DNA of 64,000 nucleotides from Corythucha ciliata (GCA_038030265.1 CM075938.1:55049189-55113188), one strand, 5' to 3'; shown: positions 10,185 to 38,763, numbered from the stretch's first letter. Notes: a model not told the origin generated them from the sequence alone. Numbers and translations: made by a program.

Positions 10185-11740
10185 TACCCAGCGCATGAAA
10201 TCGAGAATAATTCCCCATTAGTGGGAAAAATTGTCTGCCTCCATTTGGACGTGACGATACCGGCGGCAGACGGCATCAGAGATTCACTTGTTGGGAGAAG
10301 TAACACAAATTCCGATCAGACGGCAAAGACGTTCTATTCACGTGATTACGCATTGAAAAATACGGAGAATTGAATATTACATTTATTGCTATCAGGTTCT
10401 ATGGCGTCGAGCCAATGGCAAAGTCGTGAAAGCTTAAAACCCTCTAATTTGAAGTATCGGTTTTCGGTGTCAGGGTACCGTTTTCTGGGGGAAAATAGGA
10501 TGAGACATCTGAAAAAAATATAATAAAAAATCTATGATGAACAGTTTTTATGCTATCACAGAAAAACAGTGTCACTTCAGGTAAGAACACACCCCAAAAA
10601 ATATTTTAGGCTGCAGCGTGTGTAAAATTATGGTTACTTTCACCACGAAATATGAAAATTCATAGTACGCATTTTCCATGCGCCGTAAATCAGAGTAGAG
10701 CCGATGGGATCTTTCATAATGCATCGAATAAATAAAACGGATTCGATACTAGAATTTTTCGTCCCTCTTCTTCTAAAAGGCCTCATATACCCTGACACCG
10801 ACAAGCGGTACTTTAAATCAAAGGGGTTTTCTACTTTTCCTTTGGCTCGCAGCCGCAGGACCCGTTAGCATGAAACGTAACATTCATTTCCCAATATTTT
10901 CCAATGCGATATCACGAGAATAAAACATCTTTGCCGACTGGCCGGAATTTTTGTTACTTCTCCCCACAAGTGAATCTTTGATGCCGTCTGCCACCGGTAT
11001 CGTCACGTCCAAATGGAGGCAGACAATTTTTCCGACTATTGGGGAATCAGTCTCGATTTTATGCGCCGGGTAAGAAAAGTATGCAAATAGTTGCACTTTT
11101 TACGTCGCTAGCTCTTGGTCTATAGGAATTTTCATTATCAAGATGTTAATTTTTTTTCGTCCCAAATGATGATTTGAGGCGAATTTTCTTAAACTTTTGA
11201 GCGTCATTGAGATGGAAATTAAAAGCGGTGTCCGTTTGCGTTTAAAATTTGTACAATGTGGTTTCTTGCGGTGCTGAATTAAAAAAATGACGAGCATTTA
11301 ATCGTTGAAAAATTTTCAAAGGTAGTTTGGTTGTAGAAGGACGTATTTTAGTGTAATTTCCTGTGTTAAATCAAAAACTACGGCTCTGGTTTTTTTTAAA
11401 TATTTTTTTCGAGTTTCTCACACTAGTAAAAAAAAAAGTTTATGGTCTACAAGTTGAATCGACAGCCACAAAAAAGTTTATGGTCTACAAGTTGAAACAT
11501 CAGCAAAAAAAAATTGTGAACAAATTCTGAAATTTCTCACACGACTAATTTCTTCGCAAAAACACATTAAATTTGTCGGAAAACAACATTTTGAAATTCC
11601 GAATTTTTTGGGCTTTGGGATTTTTTGGGGTCCCCACAGGGCCCATTGGCAAGTGTTGGAGGACACGTGTCCAATATTTTTCGATGTGGAACATGCAAAA
11701 AAATCAGCGGTAAAATCGGCATCGGACATAACTGACACTC
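9180..11740. mobile_element. Large foldback/palindrome, ~2.5 kb, interrupted arms
   Basis: Sequence left of centre (9190-9420 and 10134-10482) recurs inverted at right (11340-11735 and 10785-11125). Examples are GGGCCCTGTGGTGG-type sequence at 9280 against CCCCACAGGGCCCATTGG at 11633, and GACCAAGAGCCAGCGACGTA at 10138 against TACGTCGCTAGCTCTTGGTC at 11101. The central loop is about 10483-10784. Each arm carries a ~70-codon frame on opposite strands (10161-10373 + and 10884-11096 -) encoding the same peptide with substitutions (GKIVCLHLDVTIP, DSLVGRSN). That peptide was not recognised and could be a transposon-protein remnant. Confidence 0.75.
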
Positions 11741-12369
11741 CCCTCGTCAGTATTATTCAATGCAACCGATGGTGCATAAACTGTTATTTTTCATGAATTT
11801 TCTGGGGTGGGCCACACAGCTTCTGGGGTCGGCCCGACCCACCCAGGCCACCCCTACGGCGCGCCCAATTGATAGTGGGGGGGGGGTCTCTGTAAAATGG
11901 TCACCAATGCAGTTCCATCCATGAGACCAAAAGTTGCCTCTTCTGCGGTCCCTCTACCACTACCTGCCGCGTTGTAGAGTCATCTTCCGAACACAAATTA
12001 AAGTGATGAGCACTCGAGGGGGGCGATCGCTACATGTAAACCCCTCCCTCGTAAAAGTCAACCCCCCGCCAACCACACAAATGCTTGTAATCTAGGAAAC
12101 GTACGCGGCGTCAGAGGAGGTCACCCGAAGCAATTTATAATCAATTACGGTATTTACTTACATAAGTCGCTCATTTTCTATTTTCAACGAGAATTGAAGT
12201 CAAACTGTTGAAATTTCCATTAAAAAATCCACGTTTACGGAGCCAGACACCACACCAACGACCCGGTAGTTTTATAACCTTCTCGTGAAAAGAAACCTTC
12301 TTCGTTGGTTATCCACGATATCACCAGTTCTTGTTCTTATCTTAATTGTTTATACTGAAGTGATTAATT
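11741..12369. other. Intergenic region upstream of POP5
   Basis: Contains a G10 tract near 11877 and GC-rich sequence around 11800-11870. The last ~200 bp before the POP5 start are AT-rich and presumably hold its promoter. No clear TATA box or initiator was identified. Confidence 0.4.
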
Positions 12370-13016
12370 ATGGTTCGCTTTAAAAATCGGTAAGTTTGAA
12401 GCTATTGAGATTGCTGGTCCGCAGCATCAGTTTAACGCTTGTTTCCAGGTATATCACCGTTGAAGTGAGTGAAGATGGTTCCAAACTGAAAACTCGGTTG
12501 GTGAACAAAGATCTTGCTAAAGAAGTCAACGCCGCTGTACTTAATTTATTTGGCGAATTTGGACTGGGTGCGATTCGCACTGGATTTAGCGGTAATTCTT
12601 ATTGTTTTTCTAATTATTCGCCGTCTTATTCTAAACTTACTCCTCGACAGTTGTTTACTGCAATCAAATCACTCGAATTGCCATACTAAGAGCGAGGCAC
12701 GGCCCGCATAAGTTCGTTCTTGGAGCGTTGCCCATGATGACAAAAGTTGGTAAACAGAAAGTGAGCATTCGAACGATTCACGTTGGTGGTACTCTAAGGC
12801 AGTGCTTTCGACGAATAGTGGTTCGTGACTCTTGCTTTCAACCGCTTCAGGGACGAGATTGTTTGAAATTATATATTTTTTTAGACGTACCATCGAAGAG
12901 GCCTTGTGTCGTCTAAAGAGAAATCTGATCTTCTAGCCGAATTTGAAAATTCTGTTTCGAAAGCACGTGCCGTCGTCGTGACACGATCGTCTGATGACAA
13001 TAATGCTGTTTCATGA
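12370..13016 (+). CDS. POP5: Ribonuclease P/MRP protein subunit POP5
   Basis: POP5 is a small protein subunit of nuclear RNase P (tRNA 5' maturation) and RNase MRP (rRNA processing), expected in the nucleolus. Four exons: 12370-12389, 12449-12591, 12651-12820 and 12885-13016, with TGA at 13014-13016; 154 residues, close to the family's usual ~160. The start MVRFKNRYITVEV matches the family N-terminus. The core follows as LFGEFGLGAIRTGFS, then an RIAILRARHG-like strand, FVLGALPMM and the conserved TIHVGGTLRQC. Introns are 59, 59 and 64 nt. The exon 3 donor is ambiguous by 3 nt (after 12817 or 12820); 12820 was chosen because it keeps the spacing from HVGGT to the YHRR segment. CNOT3 begins 353 bp downstream on the same strand. 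Confidence 0.88.
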
Positions 13017-13369
13017 CTGCCATTGACTGTTGTTTGTGTTTTTCATTCCATGAAGTTGTTTTAAGTAAATTATTTCGCCCTAAAAAATCGAAGTTAACCA
13101 TCCGTCACTCATCCACGTTTAGCCGAAGTTATGAAACAAATCTGTTTCCTTCTGGTTTTGCTCCTTTTAGACATCTCACCACCCCACCACTTTACTTTTT
13201 TTTTTTTAATTGAAGGGTTAGTGGGTGCCATCTTGTTGTTAATGGACAAAGCTTATAGCCCTCGACTTCGAAAGTTCTGAGTTGAAGGATATTCTTGGAA
13301 ATTTCTACCGCGTTTGTGTATTTGTTGTTTTAATATGTGCGATTTGGCTTTTCACATTTTTTCATAGCC

Positions 13370-29808
<16,439 letters not shown>

Positions 29809-31678
29809 TCTGCCGTGCCACACACGTCCAAAGTGATAATATATTATATTGTATAGATTTTTTTTAAAAAAAATAATACTATTACAAAAAAAAACCAACG
29901 TCTAATTAAATGGTAAATTATCATTTGATGTGGGGAGTGAGGGCTGTTGTGTTTAAAGTGCGGTTTTCACTCATTTTCTTTCCCTCTGAAGGGTTCTGTA
30001 TATGAAACAACAAACAAAGGATGTTGAAATTGGCCAAGGGGGTACAAAATTGTTTAAAATTGATGAAATATTTATAGAGAAAAAAAGGGGGGATGCGTCG
30101 TTCGATGTAATTGGGCTCGAATCACAGAGGTGATGATTATTTCCATCTTCTTTTTTGTTTCCACGATTTTTTGATCGTATTCTCTATAACCAGGAAGTCA
30201 TCGTTTGCCCTGGGGGACTGGTCCCTTTTTTCCCCCGAGCACCGGGTTGAACTCGGTTAAATGTTTTTCTCGCACTTCTGTTCTTCTGCCTGTTTAGCTC
30301 TTCACCCCTCACAGAAAATTTAACAGAAAATTATGATAAAAAAAAAAAAGAAGAAATTTACTGCATATCAAAGTGAGTGCTCAAAACAAAACAAAAAAAA
30401 AAGGAAAAAGGCCAGCATTTTTGTTCGTGTTAAATTTTGAGCCTTTTTCGTCACGGTGTTCGCAGTCCTATCATTTTATGGTTTGCAAATGTTCCTTTAA
30501 TTATTCTTTAGTGAACAAAGAAACATTAACATCTTTGTTGAAAAAACATTTCTTTTTCTTAAGTCATTCCGACGCTGTTTCGTGGCATTTATTTCAGATT
30601 GCCTTGGTATATTTACACACACAAAAAATAAGATACAATCTTTAAAGAACAAGGTGCAATTTTGGGTTTTCTTTGCTACGTGTGGTTGACAATGATCTCA
30701 AAGCTGATGAAAAAAAAAAGTAATTGAAAAACGAAAACAAAGGCAAGCACCCTTAGTCAAGCTAAATCCTGTAAAACTCTAGTTATAGTTCATAAGTGAT
30801 ATATTATCTGGAACTTTCCAGGTTTGACTAAGGTTTGTAAGTTTTCTAATGTGTCCCAGGGAGGGCATGATGTCTTTCTAAATGTACAAATTATATATAT
30901 ATTGGAATACGATTTAAAAGGTTAAAAAGAAAGTTGAAAAAAAGCTTGTGAAATAAGCTAAGTGAAAATGGTGATAACCTCGTTTTAAATACAATTTTGT
31001 CATTAGACACGATTTTTTTAAAAAAACAAGTATTAGGTCGGTTGCCCTACAAGCCTTGTTAACAGTCGTATAATCAGTTAGTTGATTTTTTTGTGTAGGA
31101 TTTGTAAAGATTTTTTGTGAAAAGCTTGTTTGAAAATGTTCTGTCCCTCTTGGCCACACAAAAAGGTTCAGGTACGAAATGCGTGGAATCGGGGGGGTTC
31201 ACAATGAAAGCAGAATCTGGCAAGCAGAGGTGACAATTCGGGGACAAAACTGGAGATTTAGTCCAAAATATGGTACACTCTTTGATTCTTGTCATCTCCC
31301 CCCCTCCCCCCTGTGGAGTCGGTGTCAGTTTCGCAAGAACATCAACAAAATCACCTTCCGTCCCTATTACCACTACCACCACCTGACTACCCAAGCCACT
31401 TCACCGCCACCAATCACGACTCCTGACCACCGCCACCCACGTCACCTTCTCAAGTCCCTTGGACCCCCCACCCCCGAGTATCGCTTGGACCGGGAGCATT
31501 GTGTACAAGCAAGACTGACGACAAGTTTGACGTGTAGTCGAGGACCATTTTTAGAGGAGGGGAGGGGTAGGAGGCTCCCGGCTTGGAATATAAATCCTCC
31601 TTGGCTTTAAATGGGCAGTTTGTACGATTATGAGTTGTTGTTTTGTTTTAGTGTTTGGATTTTGGATGGACGCGATTT
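29809..31678. other. CNOT3 3' flank and intergenic sequence
   Basis: The first ~600 bp are A/T-rich with A runs and an ATTAAA hexamer near 29906, a possible polyadenylation signal. Further on there is a short CA- and C-rich patch (31360-31480). No supported gene. Confidence 0.45.
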
Positions 31679-32181
31679 ATAGTCAGGGAGACCACCGTAT
31701 GAAAAATTCGGGTCATTTGATCGTGTCTGGCACATGCGCAGGACGTTTTTTATGGTCTAGGAGATGACACTTCTGAGATCGCCAGAAATTTTCCGTGGGA
31801 CAGGGGCTCACAGCAGAGCTAGCTGTTGGCAAAAGCACCTTTGGGCCGCTTGAAAACGGCTGGCAAGTGTAAAAATTGGTTCTTCGCCAGCAATAAACTA
31901 GAAAACCATCACCGCTATCCAATTTCGAATAACTGGCTACTAGTAAGCCTCGAAATTTCACATTCACATATTTACAATATAATTTGGACGGCGTTGTTGA
32001 TAACGCATTGGTCGTGGGGAATGCCTTTTTTACTCTCGCCAGTTGTTTTCAAAGCACCCAAAGGTGTGTGAGCCTCTGTCCCACGGAAAGTTTCTGGCGA
32101 TCTCAGAAGTGTCATCTCCCAGACCATAAAAAACGTCCTGTGCAGGTGCCAGACACGATCAAATGACCCGGCCCTGACTAT
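31679..32181. mobile_element. Foldback element (~500 bp) with ATAGTCAGGG ends
   Basis: The left end ATAGTCAGGG and GGGTCATTTGATCGTGTCTG pair with CAGACACGATCAAATGACCC and CCCTGACTAT at the right end. GATGACACTTCTGAGATCGC pairs with GCGATCTCAGAAGTGTCATC. Arms are about 150-190 bp. No coding capacity; flanking target duplication not resolved. Confidence 0.8.
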
Positions 32182-32530
32182 ATTATGAGTCCCTCCGTAC
32201 GTGGTCAATTCCAGCACGCAGCCCGCACAGAAAAGTGACAGTTTGGGGGCAAAACTAGAGGTTTAGTTAAAAAATATGTTATTCCCTCATCCCCTTTTTA
32301 AGCACTAAATTGGTGGTACTTTCGAACAAAACGTCTAAATTCAACCAAACGGGGGTGGGGGGAGGCTACCACTCCCCTCCTCGCGGTGGAAAACTCTCTT
32401 GATTTCCCGGATGGTGCTCGAAAAATCTTCGTTGGTGCCCAGCAAGCAGTAGCGTACCGACGTAGTAGTGAGGGGGGGGGAGTGGACCACACCGGGCCCC
32501 GAAAATTATCGCTTGTTCTCTCCATTAGCC
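32182..32530. other. Unassigned sequence with a possible transposon terminus
   Basis: CAGTAGCGTACCGACG followed by a G-run near 32448-32482 resembles the left ends of other elements in this window. It immediately precedes a family A array; a matching right end is uncertain. Confidence 0.4.
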
Positions 32531-35170
32531 GCGAATCAACGCTCTAAAAACCTAAAAATACCTACCTACTCTTTCATTTCTAAACATTTCGAGATGGAAA
32601 ACTGGGGATTTTTAGGTTTTAAAGTGTTGAGCGGCTAATGTTGAGAAAAAACTCTCATTCGCCGCTAGAATTCGAGATATCTAACGACAATTTTCTATAG
32701 GCTCTTAACAGCCGGCTAAAATTGAGAAGCCAAGCTAATGTGCTAATCGTGAAGAAAGCACGTGGCAAAAGTTTAGAAAAAGCGCTAATATTCGCGGCTA
32801 AAATAACGAAAATGTGCTAATTCATAGCAAAAAGCGAAGAAAAAATCACTAATTCGCGGCCAAAATCGTCAAATCACGCCTAAATCGAACAAAAACGGCT
32901 AAACCACGGCAAAAATATTGAAATAAATCATTGTTTAAATGGAGGGGGGAGTGCTGAATACGCTGTTAAAGTTGAGAGAACATTAATTCACCGATTCATT
33001 TCACGGCTAACATTTTGGTAAATGCGATAACTCGTGGCTGAAATTATGAAATAATTCGTGACTAAAATTGAGTAAAAGCGCTAATTCAGATGACTCAACA
33101 GTGAAAAAAGTTCTAGTGCGCTGCTAAAGTGTAGAAAAGAACTCTAATCCATGGATTCATTTAAAATAACCCGCTAATTCGCGGCTAAACTTGAAAAAAA
33201 GCGCGACTAAAATGAAGAAAAAACGCTAATTTGCGGATATTTGAGAAACCCCGCTAATTCCTTGCTAAATTCGCAGTTAAACTTCAGAAGAGCCCTAATG
33301 TGCGGCTAAAATATGTAAAACGTGCTAATTTGCAGCTCTGACAGATAAAAATGCTAATTCGCGAATCAATTTCAGAAAACCCGGTAATTTGTTGCTAAAA
33401 TTAAGTGAAAACGGTAAATCCCAGTTTCCCGCGAATTGCCCCGTTTTCTCTATTTAGTTTTAGCCGCGAATTTGTCTTCCTTTTAGCCGCGAATTATATT
33501 TAATTTTAGCCGCGCAACACCGCTTTTACTCAATAGTGGCCAGTGAATTAGCGAATTTCCGTCAAATTGATCCGCGAATTCAGGTTTTTTGTTTCATTTT
33601 AGCTGCGATTGAGAGCTTCTTGTTAACTTAAGCCCCGTGAATTAGCGGATTTGCTCAAATATGTCTCCGAATCACTGTTTTTTTTTTTCCTCATGCCATC
33701 CTTTTAGCGGCAAATCACGGCTTTCCGTCAGTTTTTTTCGCGAATAAACGATTTTTCCCAATTTTAGCCGCGAATTATTTCTCCAATTTTACCAAGAATT
33801 ACCGGTTTAACTCAATTGTAGCTGCTGACAAGCTAATTTCCTCAAATTGATCCGATTTTTCTCAATTTTAGCTTAGCTGCGATTGAACGCCGTATCTCAA
33901 TTTTATCTGCGAATGACCGTTTTTACTCCATTTTGGCCGCGAATTGGCGTTTTCTCCGTTTCTACTGCTTTTTGTTAACTTTCGCGGTGAATTATCGCAT
34001 TTTCTCAATTTTAGTCACGAATTAGCGTTTTCTTAATTTGAGTTGTGAATATGCGCTTTTTACTCAATTTAGCCGTGGGTTAGCGATTTTTCATCGTTTC
34101 AGACGCTAGTTCTCAATTTTAGCCGGCAGTTGGTGCTTTTAAAACCTTTCCTTTTTTTTTAAATGCACAATTGGTCTCGCTCTGATTTAAGTCGTCATGA
34201 TATTTTTTTTTTTTTCTTTTTTTTTTCTTTTTCTTACTTTCTTTCTTTCTTTCTTCACGTTTCAGAACCTCCCGTGAAAGTGGGGCAATTCGCGGGAAAA
34301 ATCGAGGAAAATCCCTTATTCAAGGCTAAAAAGTGAGAAAACCCGCTAATACGCGGCCAAAATTGAGATAAACCGCTCAATTGCAGCTATAGCCCAATCA
34401 GCAGTTCAGGAGTAAAATTGAGAAAAAAACGCTCATTCGCGGTTGAAATGTCGAAAAGTGCAAATACATTTGAGAAAATCCGCCTATTCGCGGCTGAAAT
34501 TGAGTAAAAGTGGTAATCATCGGTTGCATAAATGGAGAAAAACGGTTGTTCATTGCGGCTGAAACTGCGAAAAAGCGCTATTTTGCGGCTAAAATAGAGG
34601 AAAACCGGTCAAATGTGCCGCTAAAATTAAGGATCAGCTCCAATTCACGGCTGGAAGGGAGTAAAAACGCTGATTCGCGGCCCAAATCGGGAAAAATCCC
34701 TTATTTCCCGGCTAAATTATGGGTAAAGGGCAAATACACGGACAGAATCGTTTAAACACCAAGTAGCGGATAAAATTGAGAAAAAACGGCTGAGCCACTG
34801 ATAAAATTCAGTATAAGCGCGAATTCATCAAATCGTTACAACGCGGCCAATTGTAAGAGTGAAAAAATAGCCAAATATCCGCTGAAATTAAGAACACGTC
34901 GATTCCTGGATAAAATTGACACTAAAATTGAGGAAACGTTACTTCGCGGACAAAATTGAGAAAATCGATAACTCGCGAATAAAACTGGGTGAAAGTGCTA
35001 ATTCACTACTAATTTTTGTTTTCAACAATATCTAATTCGCGGAGAAAATTGAGGAAAATCGCTAATTCACTGCTGAAATTGAGAATAAGCGATAATTAAC
35101 GGTTAGAATTGAGGGAAGGCTCTAATTAGCGGCTAAAATTGAGAAAAAACGGTCATTCGATGCTAATTAA
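32531..35170. repeat. Family A ~30-bp array, 2.6 kb, with orientation switches
   Basis: 32531-33420 reads in reverse (GCGGCTAAAATTGAGAAAA), 33470-34190 forward (TTTTAGCCGCGAATTA), then reverse again from about 34300. The second switch coincides with a T/TTTC-rich tract at 34200-34258. Roughly 85 degenerate monomers in total. Confidence 0.85.
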
Positions 35171-35199
35171 ATGGGTCAAAATAAATGTATAATAATAAT

Positions 35200-35345
35200 A
35201 CCCGAAATTTGGTTTTTGATCGAACCAAATTGACGAAATTTGCCTATTGAGAGAGCGAGAAATTTGGTTCTTGATAGACTCAGACCCATGAAATTTGAAT
35301 GAGTGAAATCTGCCAATTTTGATTTTGCAATAATTAAAATCGTGG
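35200..35345 (+). repeat. Family D fragment
   Basis: AAATTTGGTTTTTGATCGAA-type monomers directly following the family A array. Confidence 0.6.
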
Positions 35346-36206
35346 TGTTACCGTTTCATGGAAAAAAAAAAAAAAAAAGTAGTTTTCATTTTTCGGAAAA
35401 GTATTTTTAACGGGAAAATGTTCAGATTTTTTTTTAGGTGCAAAATGTTCAGTTCGAATTCCAAAGATGCAATTTTTAGGGGGTAAATTGACGGTTTCTA
35501 AGTGTAAGCCAGTCATGAACAAAGACGGCTTGAAGGAGCGGTGGGCAACGAGGCAGCAGCCCACCTTTGTCCCGGGCTGGCTACGCCAATGGTGAAATTG
35601 TCAGATTTGGTCAGAAAATTCTAGTAGGTCATACCAACAAAAATGTCAGCAGAGGTGCTAGGTTTTTGAAACGTTGTGGACCCTTTTTGTGGGCTCATAG
35701 ACATAGAGGGGACAGCGGAATCGTCCCCCCCCCCCACTGAAGCTGGTCAAATCACCTTAAACATTGGTGAAGGATGGAGCTGGATGGTGGTGGGTGATGG
35801 TAGGGGTTTCGATCACCCCCCCCCCCGCCCCTTTTAGAGAGGTCCTAGATCCGCCCTTGCCAGGGCTGAAGATCCCAAATATTCCTGCAACTTTTGCTCA
35901 ATTTGAATGCAAAATAGTAATCAGAAAACCAACTCAGAATACCCAAAAATTTGTTGATTAATTTTTAGGTTTTAGCATTAAGCTTTCTTCTTCTTTTCCT
36001 GTTGTGGGATGAAGGGCTCGACAGAGAAATTTTCATTTTTTATTTCGTCGTATTTTAAAATTTCTCTGACGGTGCCTTCAGCCCGTACGGCGATAAGGAA
36101 AAGAAGAAAAGAGAAGAAGACAATACAAGTCAAAAACCTATAATTTAATAATTAATTAAATGGCGTAAAATATGATAATAACAATAGGTTTTTAATCGAA
36201 CCAAAG
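35346..36206. other. Unassigned intergenic sequence with G/C homopolymers
   Basis: C11 and C12 runs at about 35729 and 35815. The segment CTGAAGCTGG...GATCCGCCCTTGC at 35738-35863 is shared with 58345-58413, marking another dispersed element. GAAAATTTCT/AGAAATTTTC also pair near 36025-36065. Confidence 0.5.
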
Positions 36207-36378
36207 CAGTTGCGTACCCAGTTGTGGGGGGGGGGGGGATCCACTTAGCCAAGTTTTTGCAAAATCCCAGCAGTACGAAAGGCAGTACAACACCCGTCCC
36301 CCGCCGGTCCATAGTAGGCTGCGGACTGCCGGAATCGTCCTCAACGGAAGGATTTCTAGGTACGCCCCTGAACCAATT
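36199..36378. mobile_element. Small hAT-like MITE (164 bp) with imperfect 8-bp flanking repeat
   Basis: The element spans 36207-36370. It starts CAGTTGCGTACCCA and its end reads, reverse-complemented, CAGGGGCGTACCTA. Flanks are AACCAAAG and AACCAATT (6 of 8 identical). A G12 run lies just inside the left end. It is inserted in family D-like sequence. Confidence 0.65.
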
Positions 36379-36802
36379 TCACGAAATTTGCTTATGGAGA
36401 GATTTAGCTATAGTCAAAACAGTAAAAAATCAGTTTTTTGAATGATTCAGCACCCCCCCCCCCCAGGAAATTTTATTTTTGAGTTGCTTTGAAGGAATCG
36501 TGATAAGTAAACGGTTTTTTAGCATCGAACAAAATTTCCCTCCGGCAGCTGGCGGTCAAAGCAAATACTCCTCCCTTGACCCTTTAATGAAAATGACAGC
36601 CATGATTCTAATTTTCAAGCCTACTATAGTTTGACGAATTTGCCTCCTCTCCCCTCTCCCGTTTTACAGAAATTTCAATGGTTGGTCTTCTTTTTAGGTT
36701 GTTTGAACGGATTTTCGGATCATGAGGTCTTTCCCTTGTTGGATTTTCAGACTAGTATTCAACGTGGAGAACAGTTTTTTATGTATTTACATGGGGTGTT
36801 TC
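36379..36802. other. 3' flank of UBA3
   Basis: C11 run near 36454. CTCCGGCAGCTGGCGGTC at 36540-36557 matches inverted sequence just outside the element at 50546. No supported gene. Confidence 0.45.
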
Positions 36803-38203
36803 CTAGTCTACTTGCATCTCATGATGACTCTTAAATTTAAGAACTAAAACAATTGTGTTTGGATTAGTTGCGTCGGCAACGAATAACTGAGAACCGGAAA
36901 CGAGTCCCAGCTCGTTCAGGCTCTTCTTCAAATTCTCGCGAGTTCGTTCCTCGATACTCTTGACAGTCGACATGTACAGGGTTCGCGATTTCCCGTCAAC
37001 GTTCGCCGTTATCCCAGGACTTCTCATTTGAAACGACGGATCCTCGCACAGTTGTTCGATCAAACTGGACAATTTGACCGAGCCGTCGTCGACTTCAACG
37101 GGGCGTGGTTTATTGCTGCACGCGATACAGTTGGGTTTGCGTTCAGCTTCGTACGTGTACGTGTAGATGCTTGAGGCGTCGTTGAAGACGATGAAATTAT
37201 TCAACGGGACGCAGCAGCTTGTCGCCAGTTTGAAAACTTCGATGGAGCACTCGGCGGCAATGACGGCATTGGTTGACGCGACAGCGGGAATGATGTTTTT
37301 GACGACGCCCTGTACCAGGCGATAGGAGAGGCCGGTGATGTTGAACTGACTGGCGCGGTCTTGCGCTTTTTCATAGATCCAATTGATGTGATTGGGGTCG
37401 TCGCCGTCGATGGGACAGTCGAAAGGATTTTCTTTGGACCATAGAATTAATTTAGCGTACTCGATGCAGTGCTCTGGTAGTCTAGGAGTATTGGCTATCG
37501 TGCAAAGCGGGTACGTTACCTGTTCAAGTTAAAAACCCAGTCAGTTATTTTCCAATTGACACATGATGAGCTATGACAATACCTGGGGTGGATAGAGGTC
37601 TAAAGTACACTCGACGCAAGCAGAAACTCCTGGAAGAATGACCCGAACATTTCCTCTTAAACCCTCCGTACCACCGTCAACCATCGGTATGACTGAACTC
37701 TGATCTAAATCACCGTTGTCATCATAAGACAAAAGAGACACGAGCATACCGTTGATCCAACGTCTCGCGACGATGTTATCCAATCCGCAAACCACTATGT
37801 GAAACTGCCTGTAAAACGCTTCGTCGAAATCTTCGATTTTCTTAAAGTGTGCCGTCACTGAACACCCTGGAATTCGCGAGTTGATAAATTTAGCCGCCAC
37901 TTCAGCCTTGGGCTGACCGATGTCATTTCTTCGGAATAAAAACTGTCGGTTCAAATTTGACAGATCAATCAAGTCCATGTCAATGACGTGCAACTGATGG
38001 AATCCCATCAGTGCCAAATCTTTGAGGAGTTCACAACCCAAACCGCCGGCGCCGATGACCAACACCTTGCACGAGGACATGATGAACGGCAGTGTTTCAG
38101 ATGATGCCTCAAAGTCGGGATGACAGAACGGACCGGGTCGCTCGAGGATCTTCTTGAGGTGGTTCCATCGACCGGGTAAAATAGTTTCAAAACTCTCAGT
38201 CAT
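36803..38203 (-). CDS. UBA3: NEDD8-activating enzyme E1 catalytic subunit (UBA3)
   Basis: UBA3 pairs with NAE1 to activate NEDD8 by adenylation and thioester formation, then passes it to the E2 UBE2M for cullin neddylation. Two minus-strand exons: 38203-37583 and 37519-36803, with a 63-nt GT-AG intron; 445 residues against ~460 in vertebrates. ATG at 38203-38201. The nucleotide-binding loop GAGGLGCE is at residues 51-58, followed by [20 protein letters not shown]. The CxxC pair ACVEC (around 196-199) and the later NCIAC pair should hold zinc. The catalytic cysteine is in YPLCTIAN, about residue 213, at the start of exon 2. The crossover and adenylation region retains [14 protein letters not shown]. 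The last ~90 residues form the ubiquitin-fold E2-binding domain. All key residues seen are intact. Divergent from TOPBP1 with 560 bp between start codons. Confidence 0.95.
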
Positions 38204-38763
38204 AATGAAATAGTTGTGTGATTAAAGAGCAATCGCCTGGTGTGACTGTGTCATGAAAACGGGAAAATTGCGCGAAATAGACGCCAAAATACGGCGTACG
38301 AACTCGCGAAAAAGGGTATCCGCTATCCGCTCTAGTAACCTAACCTTCGCCCGATGTTGTGATGAAAAAAGAGGACGCGTTCAACCGGTCGATTACTGAA
38401 TTATGCCACTTTTATCCCTTAAAAATCGTGTTTCAACATATCAAATGGCGATCTTTCGAAGCTTTTACCGTAATAAATGGTCTAATTAAGAAATAAATAA
38501 ATATAAAATGTAACTCACCCAGGACCGGACGTTTTTCCATCTCTTCTTTCATCGTTTGAAGGTTTCTATGAGGTTATCAGATACAGGTTATACAATAATC
38601 TGGCGCCCTTTGTTTTTCGTTGTCCCTCTGTAGAAGAACTCCCAAGTTTGGTTTTTGATTCCGTCGCGGGTACTTCTTTGATTTCTTGGTTTTTCTTCTT
38701 TAATTTTCACGTCCTCAGTCGCGTTAGCCGTGCTCCATCAATGACTGTTTAAATGCTAAAATC
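38204..38763. promoter_or_regulatory. Shared divergent promoter interval of UBA3 and TOPBP1
   Basis: 560 bp separate the two start codons, which face away from each other. The UBA3-proximal 200 bp are CpG-richer (GCGCGAAATAG, GGCGTACGAACTCGCG). The middle is AT-rich. Both transcription starts must lie here unless untranslated exons exist further out; no specific factor site is claimed. Confidence 0.6.

Noticed and set aside
31179..31610. 143-codon open frame rich in Pro, Thr and His
   Set aside because: Arises from a C/A-rich low-complexity patch; no recognised domain.
32448..35585. Possible single TIR element from CAGTAGCGTACC (32448) to GGCTACGCCAATG (35585) enclosing the 2.6-kb array
   Set aside because: Termini match at only about 8 of 12 positions and flanks show no target duplication, so it was not called.
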